Positions 36,555-44,658 of a stretch of DNA of 64,000 nucleotides are shown here, piece after piece. The notes below the pieces were generated by a model. That model was not told the origin of the DNA and made no database searches. It was given only the letters and a program-made list of their open reading frames with translations. The position numbers and the translations under genes are program-made. Source of the stretch: Streptomyces sp. NBC_01224. Lineage in GTDB: Bacteria; Actinomycetota; Actinomycetes; Streptomycetales; Streptomycetaceae. Position 1 is the first letter of the stretch, and the number at the start of each line of letters is the position of its first letter. The stretch covers positions 3,472,001 through 3,536,000 of the forward strand of contig NZ_CP108529.1 of assembly GCF_036002945.1 (NCBI RefSeq), given 5' to 3'.

Positions 36555-38147
36555 ATGTCCGAGCCGGAAGAGATCGACATCCACACCACCGCGGGCAAGA
36601 TCGCGGACCTGCAGCGCCGTATCGACGAAGCAACGCACGCGGGCTCCGAGCGCGCGGTCGAGAAGCAGCACGCGAAGGGCAAGTTGACCGCCCGCGAGCG
36701 GATCGACCTGCTGCTCGACGAGGGTTCCTTCGTGGAGCTCGACGAATTCGCCCGGCACCGCTCCACCAACTTCGGCATCGAGAAGAACCGCCCCTACGGA
36801 GACGGCGTCGTCACCGGCTACGGCACGGTCGACGGCCGCCCCGTCTGCGTGTATTCGCAGGACTTCACCATCTTCGGCGGCTCGCTCGGCGAGGTCTACG
36901 GTGAGAAGATCGTCAAGGTGATGGACTTCGCGCTGAAGACCGGCTGCCCGGTCATCGGCATCAACGACGGCGGCGGCGCCCGCATCCAGGAGGGTGTGGC
37001 CGCGCTCGGCCTGTTCGCCGAGATCTTCCGCCGCAATGTGCACGCCTCGGGCGTGGTCCCGCAGATCTCGCTGATCGTCGGACCGTGCGCGGGCGGAGCG
37101 GTCTACTCCCCCGCGATCACCGACTTCACCGTCATGGTCGACCAGACCTCGCACATGTTCATCACCGGCCCCGACGTCATCAAGACCGTCACCGGCGAGG
37201 ACGTCGGCTTCGAGGAGCTGGGCGGAGCCCGCACCCACAACACCACTTCGGGTGTGGCGCATCACATGGCGGGCGACGAGAAGGACGCCATCGAGTACGT
37301 CAAGTCGCTGCTGTCGTATCTCCCTTCGAACAACCTCTCCGAAGCACCGGCCTTCCCGGAGGAGGCGGGTCTCGCCACCACCGACGAGGACCGCGAGCTC
37401 GACACCCTCATCCCGGACTCGGCGAACCAGCCGTACGACATGCACACCGCCATCGAGCACGTGCTGGACGACGGTGAATTCCTGGAGACCCAGTCCCTGT
37501 TCGCGCCGAACATCATCACCGGCTTCGGGCGTGTCGAGGGCTACCCGGTCGGCATCGTCGCCAACCAGCCGATGCAGTTCGCCGGCTGTCTGGACATCAA
37601 CGCGAGCGAGAAGGCCGCACGGTTCGTCCGCACCTGCGACGCCTTCAACGTGCCCGTCCTGACCTTCGTCGACGTCCCCGGCTTCCTGCCCGGCGTCGAC
37701 CAGGAGTACGGCGGCATCATCCGCCGCGGCGCCAAGCTGATCTACGCCTACGCGGAAGCGACCGTCCCGCTGATCACGGTGATCACCCGCAAGGCCTTCG
37801 GCGGCGCGTACGACGTCATGGGTTCCAAGCACCTCGGCGCCGACATCAACGTCGCCTGGCCGACCGCGCAGATCGCCGTGATGGGCGCGCAGGGCGCCGT
37901 GAACATCCTGCACCGCCGCACCATCGCAGCCGTCACGGACCCCGCCGAGGCAGAAGCCACCCGCGCCGCGCTGATCGCCGACTACGAGGACGCGCTGCTC
38001 AACCCGTACGTGGCGGCCGAGCGCGGTTATGTCGACGCGGTGATCATGCCCTCCGACACCCGCGCCCACATCGTGAAGGGCCTGCGCCAGCTGCGTACGA
38101 AGCGGGAATCGCTGCCCCCGAAGAAGCACGGCAACATCCCCCTCTAG
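36555..38147 (+). CDS. pccB: Acyl-CoA (propionyl-CoA) carboxylase beta subunit
   Basis: 530 residues, the length of Streptomyces PccB. The carboxyltransferase has two crotonase-like halves. [17 protein letters not shown] and [16 protein letters not shown] form one oxyanion hole; [14 protein letters not shown] forms the other. It transfers carboxyl from carboxybiotin to propionyl-CoA (and/or acetyl-CoA), giving methylmalonyl-CoA for polyketides and odd-chain lipids. The position in the substrate pocket that sets chain preference lies in the C-terminal half but I have not assigned specificity from it. ATG 36555 yields the standard length. The epsilon subunit follows after 14 bases. Confidence 0.93.
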   Translation: MSEPEEIDIHTTAGKIADLQRRIDEATHAGSERAVEKQHAKGKLTARERIDLLLDEGSFVELDEFARHRSTNFGIEKNRPYGDGVVTGYGTVDGRPVCVYSQDFTIFGGSLGEVYGEKIVKVMDFALKTGCPVIGINDGGGARIQEGVAALGLFAEIFRRNVHASGVVPQISLIVGPCAGGAVYSPAITDFTVMVDQTSHMFITGPDVIKTVTGEDVGFEELGGARTHNTTSGVAHHMAGDEKDAIEYVKSLLSYLPSNNLSEAPAFPEEAGLATTDEDRELDTLIPDSANQPYDMHTAIEHVLDDGEFLETQSLFAPNIITGFGRVEGYPVGIVANQPMQFAGCLDINASEKAARFVRTCDAFNVPVLTFVDVPGFLPGVDQEYGGIIRRGAKLIYAYAEATVPLITVITRKAFGGAYDVMGSKHLGADINVAWPTAQIAVMGAQGAVNILHRRTIAAVTDPAEAEATRAALIADYEDALLNPYVAAERGYVDAVIMPSDTRAHIVKGLRQLRTKRESLPPKKHGNIPL

Positions 38148-38161
38148 AAAGGGTCCTGGCC

Positions 38162-38371
38162 ATGATCAAGGTCGTACGGGGCAACCCGACCCCTGAGGAG
38201 CTGGCTGCCGCACTGGCGGTGGTCCGGGCGCGTGCCGCGGCTACGGCGTCCGGCGCGCCGTCCGACGCGCCGGCGCTGCCCGGCCAGTGGTCCGACCCGG
38301 GGCGTATCGCCCGGCGCGAGCGCCGTCTGCCGGGGCCGCGGGCCTGGGCGCGGACGTACTGGCCCGGGTAG
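38162..38371 (+). CDS. pccE: Acyl-CoA carboxylase epsilon subunit
   Basis: 69 residues beginning MIKVVRGNPTPEELAAALAVV, the signature of actinobacterial carboxylase epsilon subunits, and ending WSDP...RRLPGPRAWARTYWPG. These small proteins bind the beta core and raise its activity with the alpha subunit. Located 14 bases downstream of pccB and terminated by a strong hairpin. Confidence 0.9.
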   Translation: MIKVVRGNPTPEELAAALAVVRARAAATASGAPSDAPALPGQWSDPGRIARRERRLPGPRAWARTYWPG

Positions 38372-38400
38372 TCGCTGGAGTACCTTTTCGCGCACGTTTT

Positions 38401-38435
38401 CGGAGGTCCGGGCCCCTTTGGGGCCCGGACCTCCG
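38401..38435 (+). terminator. Terminator of the pccB-pccE operon
   Basis: CGGAGGTCCGGGCCCC and GGGGCCCGGACCTCCG form a perfect 16-bp stem with loop TTT, 30 bases after the pccE stop. Confidence 0.9.
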
Positions 38436-38451
38436 GTGCGTCCGGGCGGGC

Positions 38452-38501
38452 GCGCTCTGGTCCGTACGCACCAGAGCGCCTGAGTACCTGTACTCAGGCG
38501 C
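38452..38501. promoter_or_regulatory. Two overlapping palindromes upstream of a small gene
   Basis: GCGCTCTGGT...ACCAGAGCGC (38452-38479) and GCGCCTGAGTA-CCTG-TACTCAGGCGC (38476-38501) are perfect inverted repeats that share the bases GCGC, so the two hairpins exclude each other in RNA. The second, with core TGAGTACCTGTACTCA, looks like an operator about 30 bases before the next start codon. Binder unknown. Confidence 0.5.
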
Positions 38502-38531
38502 CGCATCCGCCCCCGCAGCAGGATCGGTCCC

Positions 38532-38660
38532 ATGCTGTGGTCCGACCCGGAGAACAAGCCGCCGAAGGAACTGCGCGACGCCCAGGACATGATGCGGCGC
38601 GCGGGGCTGGTGCTTGCGCTCGCGATGGTGGTCGCGATGTTCGTACTCGGGACGCGGTGA
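38532..38660 (+). CDS. 42-residue membrane protein
   Basis: ATG to TGA encodes MLWSDPENKPPKELRDAQDM followed by MRRAG and one transmembrane helix (LVLALAMVVAMFVLG) ending TR. The charged-then-hydrophobic layout, codon use and position between pccE and maf support a real small gene. CAGCAGGATCGG upstream gives a weak AGGA. Function unknown. Confidence 0.6.
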   Translation: MLWSDPENKPPKELRDAQDMMRRAGLVLALAMVVAMFVLGTR

Positions 38661-38679
38661 GGGGTGCGGTGGGGGTGGG

Positions 38680-38830
38680 GTGCGGGGTCGGGTGGCCGCC
38701 GCGCGGGGCTTGTTCCCCTGCCTGCCCCGTCCCGGCTGCGTCGATGGGCGGCTCCGCCGCGTGGGGGGGCTCCGCCCCGGGCCCCGGTCCTCGAACGCCG
38801 GGCGGGCTGAAATCCACCCGGGCGGGCCGG
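38680..38830. repeat. Dispersed intergenic repeat, copy 1
   Basis: GC-rich segment with cgcggggcttgttcccctgc, ggctccgccccgggccccgg and cgaacgccgggcgggctg. The same blocks in the same order occur at about 43330-43450 and 47770-47900. This is the common Streptomyces intergenic family with clustered hairpins. Confidence 0.6.
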
Positions 38831-38861
38831 ATGCCGGCTCGCCCCTTCTACGATGGCGCGT

Positions 38862-39464
38862 ATGACTGATCAGCGCCGTCTCGTGCTCGCCTCCGCCTCC
38901 CCCGCCCGTCTCGGCCTTCTGCGGCAGGCCGGATTCGCGCCCGAGGTGATCGTCAGCGGGGTGGACGAGGACGCGCTGAGCGCCCCGACGCCGGCCGAGC
39001 TGGCGCTCGTCCTCGCCGAGGCCAAGGCCGCCGCGGTGGCCGGCCGGCCGGAGGCGGCGGGTGCCCTGGTCATCGGGTGCGACTCCGTGCTCGAACTCGA
39101 CGGCGAGGCGCTCGGCAAGCCGGCCGACAGCGAGGAGGCCATCGCCCGCTGGAAGTCCATGCGCGGCCGGGCCGGTGTACTGCAGACCGGCCACAGCGTG
39201 ATCGACACCGCGACCGGACGTACGGCCTCGGCGACCGCCTCCACGACCGTCCGCTTCGGCGAACCGACAGACGCCGAGATCGCCGCCTACGTGGCCTCGG
39301 GCGAGCCGCTCCACGTGGCGGGCGCCTTCACGCTGGACGGCCGTTCGGCGCCGTTCGTCGACTCCATCGACGGCGACCACGGCAATGTCATCGGGCTCTC
39401 GCTGCCGCTGTTGCGCCGGCTGCTGGGCGAGCTGGGGATCTCCGTGACCGAGCTGTGGGTCTGA
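38862..39464 (+). CDS. maf: Maf family nucleotide pyrophosphatase
   Basis: 200 residues. Maf signature [19 protein letters not shown] at the N-terminus, then [16 protein letters not shown] with the catalytic Asp, and [17 protein letters not shown] at the C-terminus. Maf proteins hydrolyse non-canonical or modified NTPs (m7GTP, UTP, dTTP, pseudo-UTP in characterised members). maf lies between carboxylase subunits in mycobacteria too. Start ATG 38862 (MTDQRRLVL); an ATG three codons upstream is possible. Confidence 0.92.
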   Translation: MTDQRRLVLASASPARLGLLRQAGFAPEVIVSGVDEDALSAPTPAELALVLAEAKAAAVAGRPEAAGALVIGCDSVLELDGEALGKPADSEEAIARWKSMRGRAGVLQTGHSVIDTATGRTASATASTTVRFGEPTDAEIAAYVASGEPLHVAGAFTLDGRSAPFVDSIDGDHGNVIGLSLPLLRRLLGELGISVTELWV

Positions 39465-39481
39465 GCCGGACCCGTTCTGCG

Positions 39482-39931
39482 TCAGGCCGTGGCCGGAGCG
39501 CTGGGTTCGGCGTCGTCCGTCGACCGGCCGGCCTCGGGGCCGTACGCCAACAGCGTCAGCACGATCAGCCCGAGCACCACCATGAGACACGCGAACGCGG
39601 CCCAGCCGACCAGTCCCACCGTCAGCGCACCCAGCACCCCGTGCACCACGGCGCAGGTGATGAGGGCGATACGGGCGATACGGCCCGGGGCCCGGTCGCG
39701 GATGCCGGCCAGCAGGAGGACCAGCCCGCACAGCAGCAGATACAGGCCGAAGGCGCCGCCCATAGCCCATGTGCCGTTGGACATGGCTGCGGATTCCAGC
39801 CCGGCCAGTGACATGTCCTGGTTCTTGACGACCGTCGCCAGGATGCCGTTGATGACCACGATGCCCACGGCCTCCACGAACAGCACGATCGCGGTCACGA
39901 ACGCCACCGGTCTGCGCACCACGGTGCTCAC
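39482..39931 (-). CDS. Four-helix membrane protein
   Basis: 149 residues with four hydrophobic segments: PVAFVTAIVLFVEAVGIVVI (10-30), GGAFGLYLLLCGLVLLLAG, IALITCAVVHGVLGALTVGL and AFACLMVVLGLIVLTLLAYG. Short acidic C-terminal tail. GTG start. The Streptomyces family has no known function. Converges with maf (17-base gap). Confidence 0.78.
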   Translation of the reverse strand: MSTVVRRPVAFVTAIVLFVEAVGIVVINGILATVVKNQDMSLAGLESAAMSNGTWAMGGAFGLYLLLCGLVLLLAGIRDRAPGRIARIALITCAVVHGVLGALTVGLVGWAAFACLMVVLGLIVLTLLAYGPEAGRSTDDAEPSAPATA

Positions 39932-40342
39932 CCCCTGTTACCTGCAGTACGTGCGATAGCGCGGACCCTACTAATGGGTAATGCTCGGGACAAGGGTCCG
40001 GACGGCCTTCGCTCTCAACCCGTACCTCCGAGGTGCACCCGTGCACTTTCCCCGCACCCCTCTTGTCGCGCCTCTGGTACGTCGGGCAAAGAATCATTCG
40101 CCCGTTAGTGGGGACTCGACAAAGAAACGCCGTGTGCGGCTGCTTGCACCAACAGAGACCTGGGCCACACCTCGTGGCTACTGTGCGGTCATGAATCCCG
40201 GCGTACCGTGGTGTCACAAGGGATTTCGCGACTTGAGCAAGCCTCGAATCACACTCCGTGTGGGCAAGCTCACCAATGGGGACGGGTCGTAGGGCCGTGT
40301 CGGTAGTCCCTAAACTCAGCTTGTTTCAAGGAGGGAGCCATC
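39932..40342. promoter_or_regulatory. Long leader of the carboxylase alpha gene
   Basis: 410 bases with no convincing gene. Lower G+C in places (caaagaatcattcgcccg near 40088). A small inverted repeat CACAC-TCC-GTGTG lies at 40250-40262, and an ideal AAGGAGGGA ribosome-binding site sits just before GTG 40343. The promoter is probably between 40200 and 40320, but I cannot fix the boxes. Confidence 0.4.
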
Positions 40343-42097
40343 GTGCGCAAGGTGCTCATCGCCAACCGTGGCGAAATCGCTGTCCGTGTTGCTCGGGCAT
40401 GCCGGGATGCCGGAATCGGGAGCGTGGCCGTCTACGCCGACCCGGACCGCGACGCTCTGCATGTACGTGCGGCCGACGAGGCATTCGCTCTGGGCGGTGA
40501 CACCCCGGCCGCCAGCTACCTGGACATGGCCAAGGTGCTCCAGGCTGCCAAGGACTCCGGGGCGGACGCGATCCACCCGGGATACGGCTTCCTGTCGGAG
40601 AACGCCGAATTCGCCCAGGCCGTCATCGACGCGGGTCTGACCTGGATCGGCCCGCCGCCGCAGGCGATCCGGGACCTCGGTGACAAGGTCGCCGCCCGTC
40701 ACATCGCGCAGCGCGCCGGTGCCCCGCTGGTGGCCGGTACGCCGGACCCGGTCGAGGGCTCCGCCGAGGTCGTGGCGTTCGCGAAGGAGCACGGGCTGCC
40801 GATCGCGATCAAGGCCGCCTTCGGTGGTGGCGGTCGCGGGCTGAAGGTGGCGCGCACGCTGGAGGAGATCCCGGAGCTGTACGACTCCGCGGTCCGTGAG
40901 GCCGTCGCGGCGTTCGGCCGCGGGGAGTGCTTCGTGGAGCGCTACCTCGACAAGCCGCGCCACGTCGAGACGCAGTGCCTGGCCGACAGCCACGGCAACG
41001 TCGTCGTCGTCTCCACCCGTGACTGCTCGCTCCAGCGCCGCCACCAGAAGCTGGTCGAGGAGGCCCCCGCGCCGTTCCTCTCCGAGGCGCAGAACGCGGA
41101 GCTGTACGCGGCGTCGAAGGCCATCCTCAAGGAGGCCGGTTACGTCGGTGCGGGCACCGTGGAGTTCCTCGTCGGCACGGACGGCACCATCTCGTTCCTG
41201 GAGGTCAACACCCGCCTCCAGGTCGAGCACCCGGTCACTGAGGAGGTCACCGGCCTCGACCTCGTACGCGAGATGTTCCGCATCGCCGACGGCGAGAAGC
41301 TCGGCTACGACGACCCGGCCGTGCGCGGGCACTCGTTCGAGTTCCGGATCAACGGCGAGGACCCCGGCCGCGGCTTCCTGCCCGCCCCGGGCACGGTGAC
41401 CACGTTCGCCCCGCCGACCGGCCCCGGTGTCCGTCTCGACGCGGGCGTGGAGTCCGGTTCCGTCATCGGCCCCGCCTGGGACTCGCTCCTGGCGAAGCTC
41501 ATCGTGACCGGTGCGACCCGTGAGCAGGCGCTGCAGCGGGCGGCGCGCGCGCTGGCCGAGTTCAACGTCGAGGGCATGGCCACCGCCATTCCGTTCCACC
41601 GCGCGGTCGTCACCGACCCGGCCTTCACCGCTGCCCCGTTCCGGATCCACACCCGCTGGATCGAGACCGAGTTCGTCAACGACATCAAGCCCTTCACCGC
41701 CACCGCCGATGCGGAAGCGGAGGAGGAGGTCGGCCGCGAGACCGTCGTCGTCGAGGTCGGCGGCAAGCGCCTCGAGGTCTCGCTGCCCTCATCACTGGGC
41801 ATGAGCCTGGCCCGTACCGGGCTCGCGGCGGGCGCCAAGCCCAAGCGCCGCGCGGCGAAGAAGAGCGGCTCCGCGGTCTCCGGCGACACCCTCGCGTCCC
41901 CGATGCAGGGCACCATCGTCAAGATCGCCGTCGAGGAGGGCCAGCAGGTCAACGAGGGCGATCTCATCGTCGTCCTGGAGGCCATGAAGATGGAGCAGCC
42001 GCTGAACGCGCACCGCGCCGGCACCGTCAAGGGACTCGCCGCCGAGGTCGGCAGCTCGGTCTCCTCCGGCGCCGTGATCTGCGAGATCAAGGACTGA
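40343..42097 (+). CDS. accA2: Acetyl/propionyl-CoA carboxylase alpha subunit (biotin carboxylase + carrier)
   Basis: 584 residues. Biotin carboxylase domain 1-450: [29 protein letters not shown]-binding glycine loop [13 protein letters not shown], and [17 protein letters not shown] variable linker with basic [10 protein letters not shown] leads to a biotin carrier domain (about 510-584) with the biotinylated lysine in EAMKMEQ. It carboxylates its own biotin, then works with the beta subunit at 36555 and epsilon at 38162. GTG 40343 follows AAGGAGGGAGCCATC. S. coelicolor has two nearly identical copies (accA1/accA2); the neighbours suggest accA2. Confidence 0.95.
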   Translation: MRKVLIANRGEIAVRVARACRDAGIGSVAVYADPDRDALHVRAADEAFALGGDTPAASYLDMAKVLQAAKDSGADAIHPGYGFLSENAEFAQAVIDAGLTWIGPPPQAIRDLGDKVAARHIAQRAGAPLVAGTPDPVEGSAEVVAFAKEHGLPIAIKAAFGGGGRGLKVARTLEEIPELYDSAVREAVAAFGRGECFVERYLDKPRHVETQCLADSHGNVVVVSTRDCSLQRRHQKLVEEAPAPFLSEAQNAELYAASKAILKEAGYVGAGTVEFLVGTDGTISFLEVNTRLQVEHPVTEEVTGLDLVREMFRIADGEKLGYDDPAVRGHSFEFRINGEDPGRGFLPAPGTVTTFAPPTGPGVRLDAGVESGSVIGPAWDSLLAKLIVTGATREQALQRAARALAEFNVEGMATAIPFHRAVVTDPAFTAAPFRIHTRWIETEFVNDIKPFTATADAEAEEEVGRETVVVEVGGKRLEVSLPSSLGMSLARTGLAAGAKPKRRAAKKSGSAVSGDTLASPMQGTIVKIAVEEGQQVNEGDLIVVLEAMKMEQPLNAHRAGTVKGLAAEVGSSVSSGAVICEIKD

Positions 42098-42120
42098 TCG
42101 AGCGGTACCCGACGTTCTGC

Positions 42121-42160
42121 CGGGGCCCCTGCGGAGTCGTACGGCTGCGCAGGGGCCCCG
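42121..42160 (+). terminator. Terminator after accA2
   Basis: CGGGGCCCCTGCG and CGCAGGGGCCCCG form a perfect 13-bp stem with a 14-base loop, 24 bases after the stop. Confidence 0.88.
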
Positions 42161-42182
42161 TTCGGCCGTTCGGCGGCGTGCG

Positions 42183-42596
42183 TCACTCCCCGGCGGGCGG
42201 CGCGGCGGCCGTCCTCGTGGCGAGCAGCAGGATCAGGGTCGGCGCCAGGAAGCCGGCCCCGGCGAGCAGCCCGGTCGCGTAGCCCTCGGCCATCCCGTCC
42301 GGCCGTGGCATCCGCCGCCCGGACCGCGGCCCCGTACACCGTCACCAGCGCGGAAGGACCCAGTGCGCCGCCGACCTGCTGCATGGTCTGCATCAGTCCG
42401 GACGCGGCACCGGCCCGGTCCGGGGTGACGCTCAGCCCACGTCGGTGAGTACACCGCCGAGGATCATCCCGATCGCCGACCCCGCGGCGGCCACGCCGGT
42501 GAACAGGCCGAGCACGCGATCGCGTTCGGGCCCGGCGGCGAAGGTGGTGGTGACCAGCGCGAGCATGGACGGTGCGAGCGGCAGTGCCTCCAGGGG
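42183..42596 (-). pseudogene. MFS transporter remnant
   Basis: Minus-strand pieces of an MFS drug exporter remain: TTTFAAGPERDRVLGLFTGV with AAAGSAIGMILGGVLTDVG, then a stop; a second piece DRAGAASGLMQTMQQVGGAL; and, after a frameshift near 42300, MAEGYATGLLAGAGFLAPTL to the natural end. The first two pieces should be hundreds of residues apart, so a large internal deletion plus a frameshift have destroyed the gene. An intact TetR gene lies divergent to it. Confidence 0.75.
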
Positions 42597-42603
42597 ACGT
42601 TAA

Positions 42604-42620
42604 TCGGAGGTGATCTCCGA
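42604..42620. promoter_or_regulatory. Inverted repeat between the MFS remnant and tetR
   Basis: TCGGAG-GTGA-TCTCCGA is a symmetric operator-like site about 75 bases before the TetR start codon and next to the former pump promoter. Likely TetR target by position. Confidence 0.45.
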
Positions 42621-42694
42621 AACGATACGGAGGAGCCCTCTGGATGCGCAATGGCATCCTGGACCCTGGGGCGGAAACGAGGGAGGACTGCGCA

Positions 42695-43294
42695 ATGGCG
42701 ATGAGCACGGCACAGACGCCGGCCCGGCCCATGCGTGCCGACGCGCGCCGCAATTACGACCGGCTGCTGGGTGAGGCCCGTACCGCCTTCGCGGAACACG
42801 GCACCGATGCGTCCCTGGAGGACATCGCGCGACGTGCGGGCGTGGGGATCGGCACGCTGTACCGGCACTTCCCGAACCGGCACGCGCTGATGAACGCTGT
42901 CTTCCAGGAGGCCCTCACCTCCCTGATCACCCGTTCCCGCGAACTCGCGGGGGCGGAGCAGCCGTGCGGGGGCCTGGTGGAGTGGCTGGGCGCGATCATC
43001 ACTCATGCGGGTGAGTACCGCGGGCTCGCCCAGGCGCTCATGTCGACGTCACGGGACGAGACTTCGGCACTTTCGCAGTGCAATGTGCCGCTGCGCGAGG
43101 CGGGGGCGGTGCTGCTGGCGCGGGCGCAGGCGAGTGGGGCCGTGCGGGCGGATGTGTCCATCGACGACCTGATGCAGCTGACGAACGCGATCGCGCTGGC
43201 TGCGGAGCAGTCGCCGGATGATCCGGAGTTGGCGGGGCGGCTGCTGATGCTGACCTTGCAGGGGCTGAAAGGGCCGAACGCGGAGGGGGGTTGA
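42695..43294 (+). CDS. TetR-family regulator
   Basis: 199 residues. The N-terminal helix-turn-helix is clear: NYDRLLGEARTAFAEHGTDASLEDIARRAGVGIGTLYRHFPNRHALMNAVF (about 15-65). The rest is an all-helical ligand domain ending LLMLTLQGLKGPN, as in the SbtR_C class of Streptomyces TetR proteins. GGGAGGA is well placed before ATG 42695. It probably repressed the divergent exporter that is now broken. Confidence 0.9.
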   Translation: MAMSTAQTPARPMRADARRNYDRLLGEARTAFAEHGTDASLEDIARRAGVGIGTLYRHFPNRHALMNAVFQEALTSLITRSRELAGAEQPCGGLVEWLGAIITHAGEYRGLAQALMSTSRDETSALSQCNVPLREAGAVLLARAQASGAVRADVSIDDLMQLTNAIALAAEQSPDDPELAGRLLMLTLQGLKGPNAEGG

Positions 43295-43309
43295 GGGGTG
43301 TGGGTGCGC

Positions 43310-43480
43310 GCGGCGGGCGCGGGTGGCCGTGGGCGCTGCGGGTCCGCTGCGCGGGGCCTGCTCCCCTGGCCACCCCTTCCCGAACCGGGGCGCCGCCCGG
43401 GCCCCGGTCTTGAATCGCCGGACGGGCTGGAAGAACAACCAGGAGCTCCGCCCCGGGTTCGAGCAGGGGCGGGTCGGGGG
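43310..43480. repeat. Dispersed intergenic repeat, copy 2
   Basis: gcggggcctgctcccctggc, ttcccgaaccggggcgccgc, cgggccccggtcttgaatcg and ccggacgggctgg repeat the order seen at 38680 and 47760. Lies between converging genes. Confidence 0.6.
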
Positions 43481-43497
43481 AAAGTAACCCCCACCCC

Positions 43498-44472
43498 CTA
43501 CCGGCGCCGCAGATCCGCCACTCTCGCGCGATCCCCCTGCCCCTGTTCCGCCAGTACCGCAGCGCTCCGTAGCGGCTGCGGGCCGGGCCCCCCGGGACCA
43601 CCCCCGCGCGTACGGCGCTGCCCGGGCAGTGGCATGTCGCGGCGGCTCTGGCGGCCCGGCGGGAGGGCCTCGGCCGGTGCGGGGCCGCCGCCGGCGCCGG
43701 CCACCGCGATCTGCACCCCCTGGTCGGCCAGGGCCTGCAGTTCGGTGGCGGCACGGTCGTCGTGGCCCGGCGGTTCGTCCGTCACCAGACGGGTGATGAG
43801 ATCCGTCGGCACCGTCTGGAACATGGTGTCGGAGCCGAGCTTGGTGTGGTCCGCCAGGACCACCACCTCCGCCGCGGCCTGCACCAGGGCCCGGTCCACA
43901 CTCGCGGAGAGCATGTTGGACGTGGAGAGGCCGCGTTCCGCGGTGAGCCCGCTGCCGGAGAGGAACGCTCGCGAGACCCGCAGTCCCTGGAGGGACTGCT
44001 CGGCCCCACTGCCCACCAGGGCGTAGTTGGAGCCGCGCAGGGTGCCACCGGTCATCACCACTTCCACCCGGTTGGCATGGGCCAACGCCTGGGCGACCAG
44101 CAGCGAGTTGGTGACGACGGTCAGACCGGGGATCCGCGCGAGCCGACGGGCCAGCTCCTGCGTGGTCGTACCGGCACCGACGACGATGGCCTCACCCTCT
44201 TCGACGAGACCGGCGGCCAGGTCGGCGATGGCCGTCTTCTCGGCGGTGGCGAGATGGGATTTCTGCGGAAAGCCGGACTCCCGCGTAAAACCGCCCGGCA
44301 AGACCGCACCGCCGTGCCGGCGGTCGAGGAGTCCTTCTGCCTCCAGCGCCCGCACGTCCCGCCGTACGGTCACTTCGGAGGTCTGGACGACGCGGGCGAG
44401 CTCACGGAGCGATACCGCCCCGTTGGCACGCACCATTTCGAGGATCAACTGACGACGTTCTGCAGCGAACAC
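43498..44472 (-). CDS. DeoR-family regulator
   Basis: 324 residues. DeoR helix-turn-helix at residues 5-55: RRQLILEMVRANGAVSLRELARVVQTSEVTVRRDVRALEAEGLL, followed by DRRHGGAVLP. The effector domain (about 75-250) has the sugar-phosphate isomerase-like motifs GAGTTTQELARRL and TNSLLVAQAL. After about residue 265 comes an unusual Arg/Gly/Pro-rich tail that is probably disordered and may come from the repeat-rich DNA downstream. GTG start. Its ligand is likely a phosphorylated sugar; nearby deoD and pmmB hint at nucleoside or sugar-phosphate metabolism, but this is inference. Confidence 0.88.
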   Translation of the reverse strand: MFAAERRQLILEMVRANGAVSLRELARVVQTSEVTVRRDVRALEAEGLLDRRHGGAVLPGGFTRESGFPQKSHLATAEKTAIADLAAGLVEEGEAIVVGAGTTTQELARRLARIPGLTVVTNSLLVAQALAHANRVEVVMTGGTLRGSNYALVGSGAEQSLQGLRVSRAFLSGSGLTAERGLSTSNMLSASVDRALVQAAAEVVVLADHTKLGSDTMFQTVPTDLITRLVTDEPPGHDDRAATELQALADQGVQIAVAGAGGGPAPAEALPPGRQSRRDMPLPGQRRTRGGGPGGPGPQPLRSAAVLAEQGQGDRARVADLRRR

Positions 44473-44543
44473 GAAACTGACAGTAACGTGACGCTCGAGC
44501 GTTTTCAGCAGTTTGCGCCGAATAACAGAAGTTGTACATACAA

Positions 44544-44571
44544 GGGGCCGCCAAGTGGTATAGGCGGCCCC
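44544..44571. terminator. Hairpin between lpdA and deoR
   Basis: GGGGCCGCC and GGCGGCCCC form a perfect 9-bp stem with a 10-base loop. It lies 87 bases after the minus-strand lpdA stop and is followed on the plus strand by GTTGTTGTT. Confidence 0.7.
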
Positions 44572-44658
44572 GTTGTTGTTCCGTACTGATCGTCAGACGG
44601 TCACCCGGCCGCCTGAGTTGCCGGGAGTTGCCGGGGATTGCCAGGTTCCCGAAGGCGC

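Noticed and set aside
36498..38129. 543-codon minus-strand frame opposite pccB
   Set aside because: Mirror frame of a strongly conserved gene; no recognisable family, caused by codon bias.
39981..40292. Possible 103-codon gene upstream of accA2
   Set aside because: No ribosome-binding site, mixed composition without codon-position GC bias and no family resemblance; treated as leader DNA.
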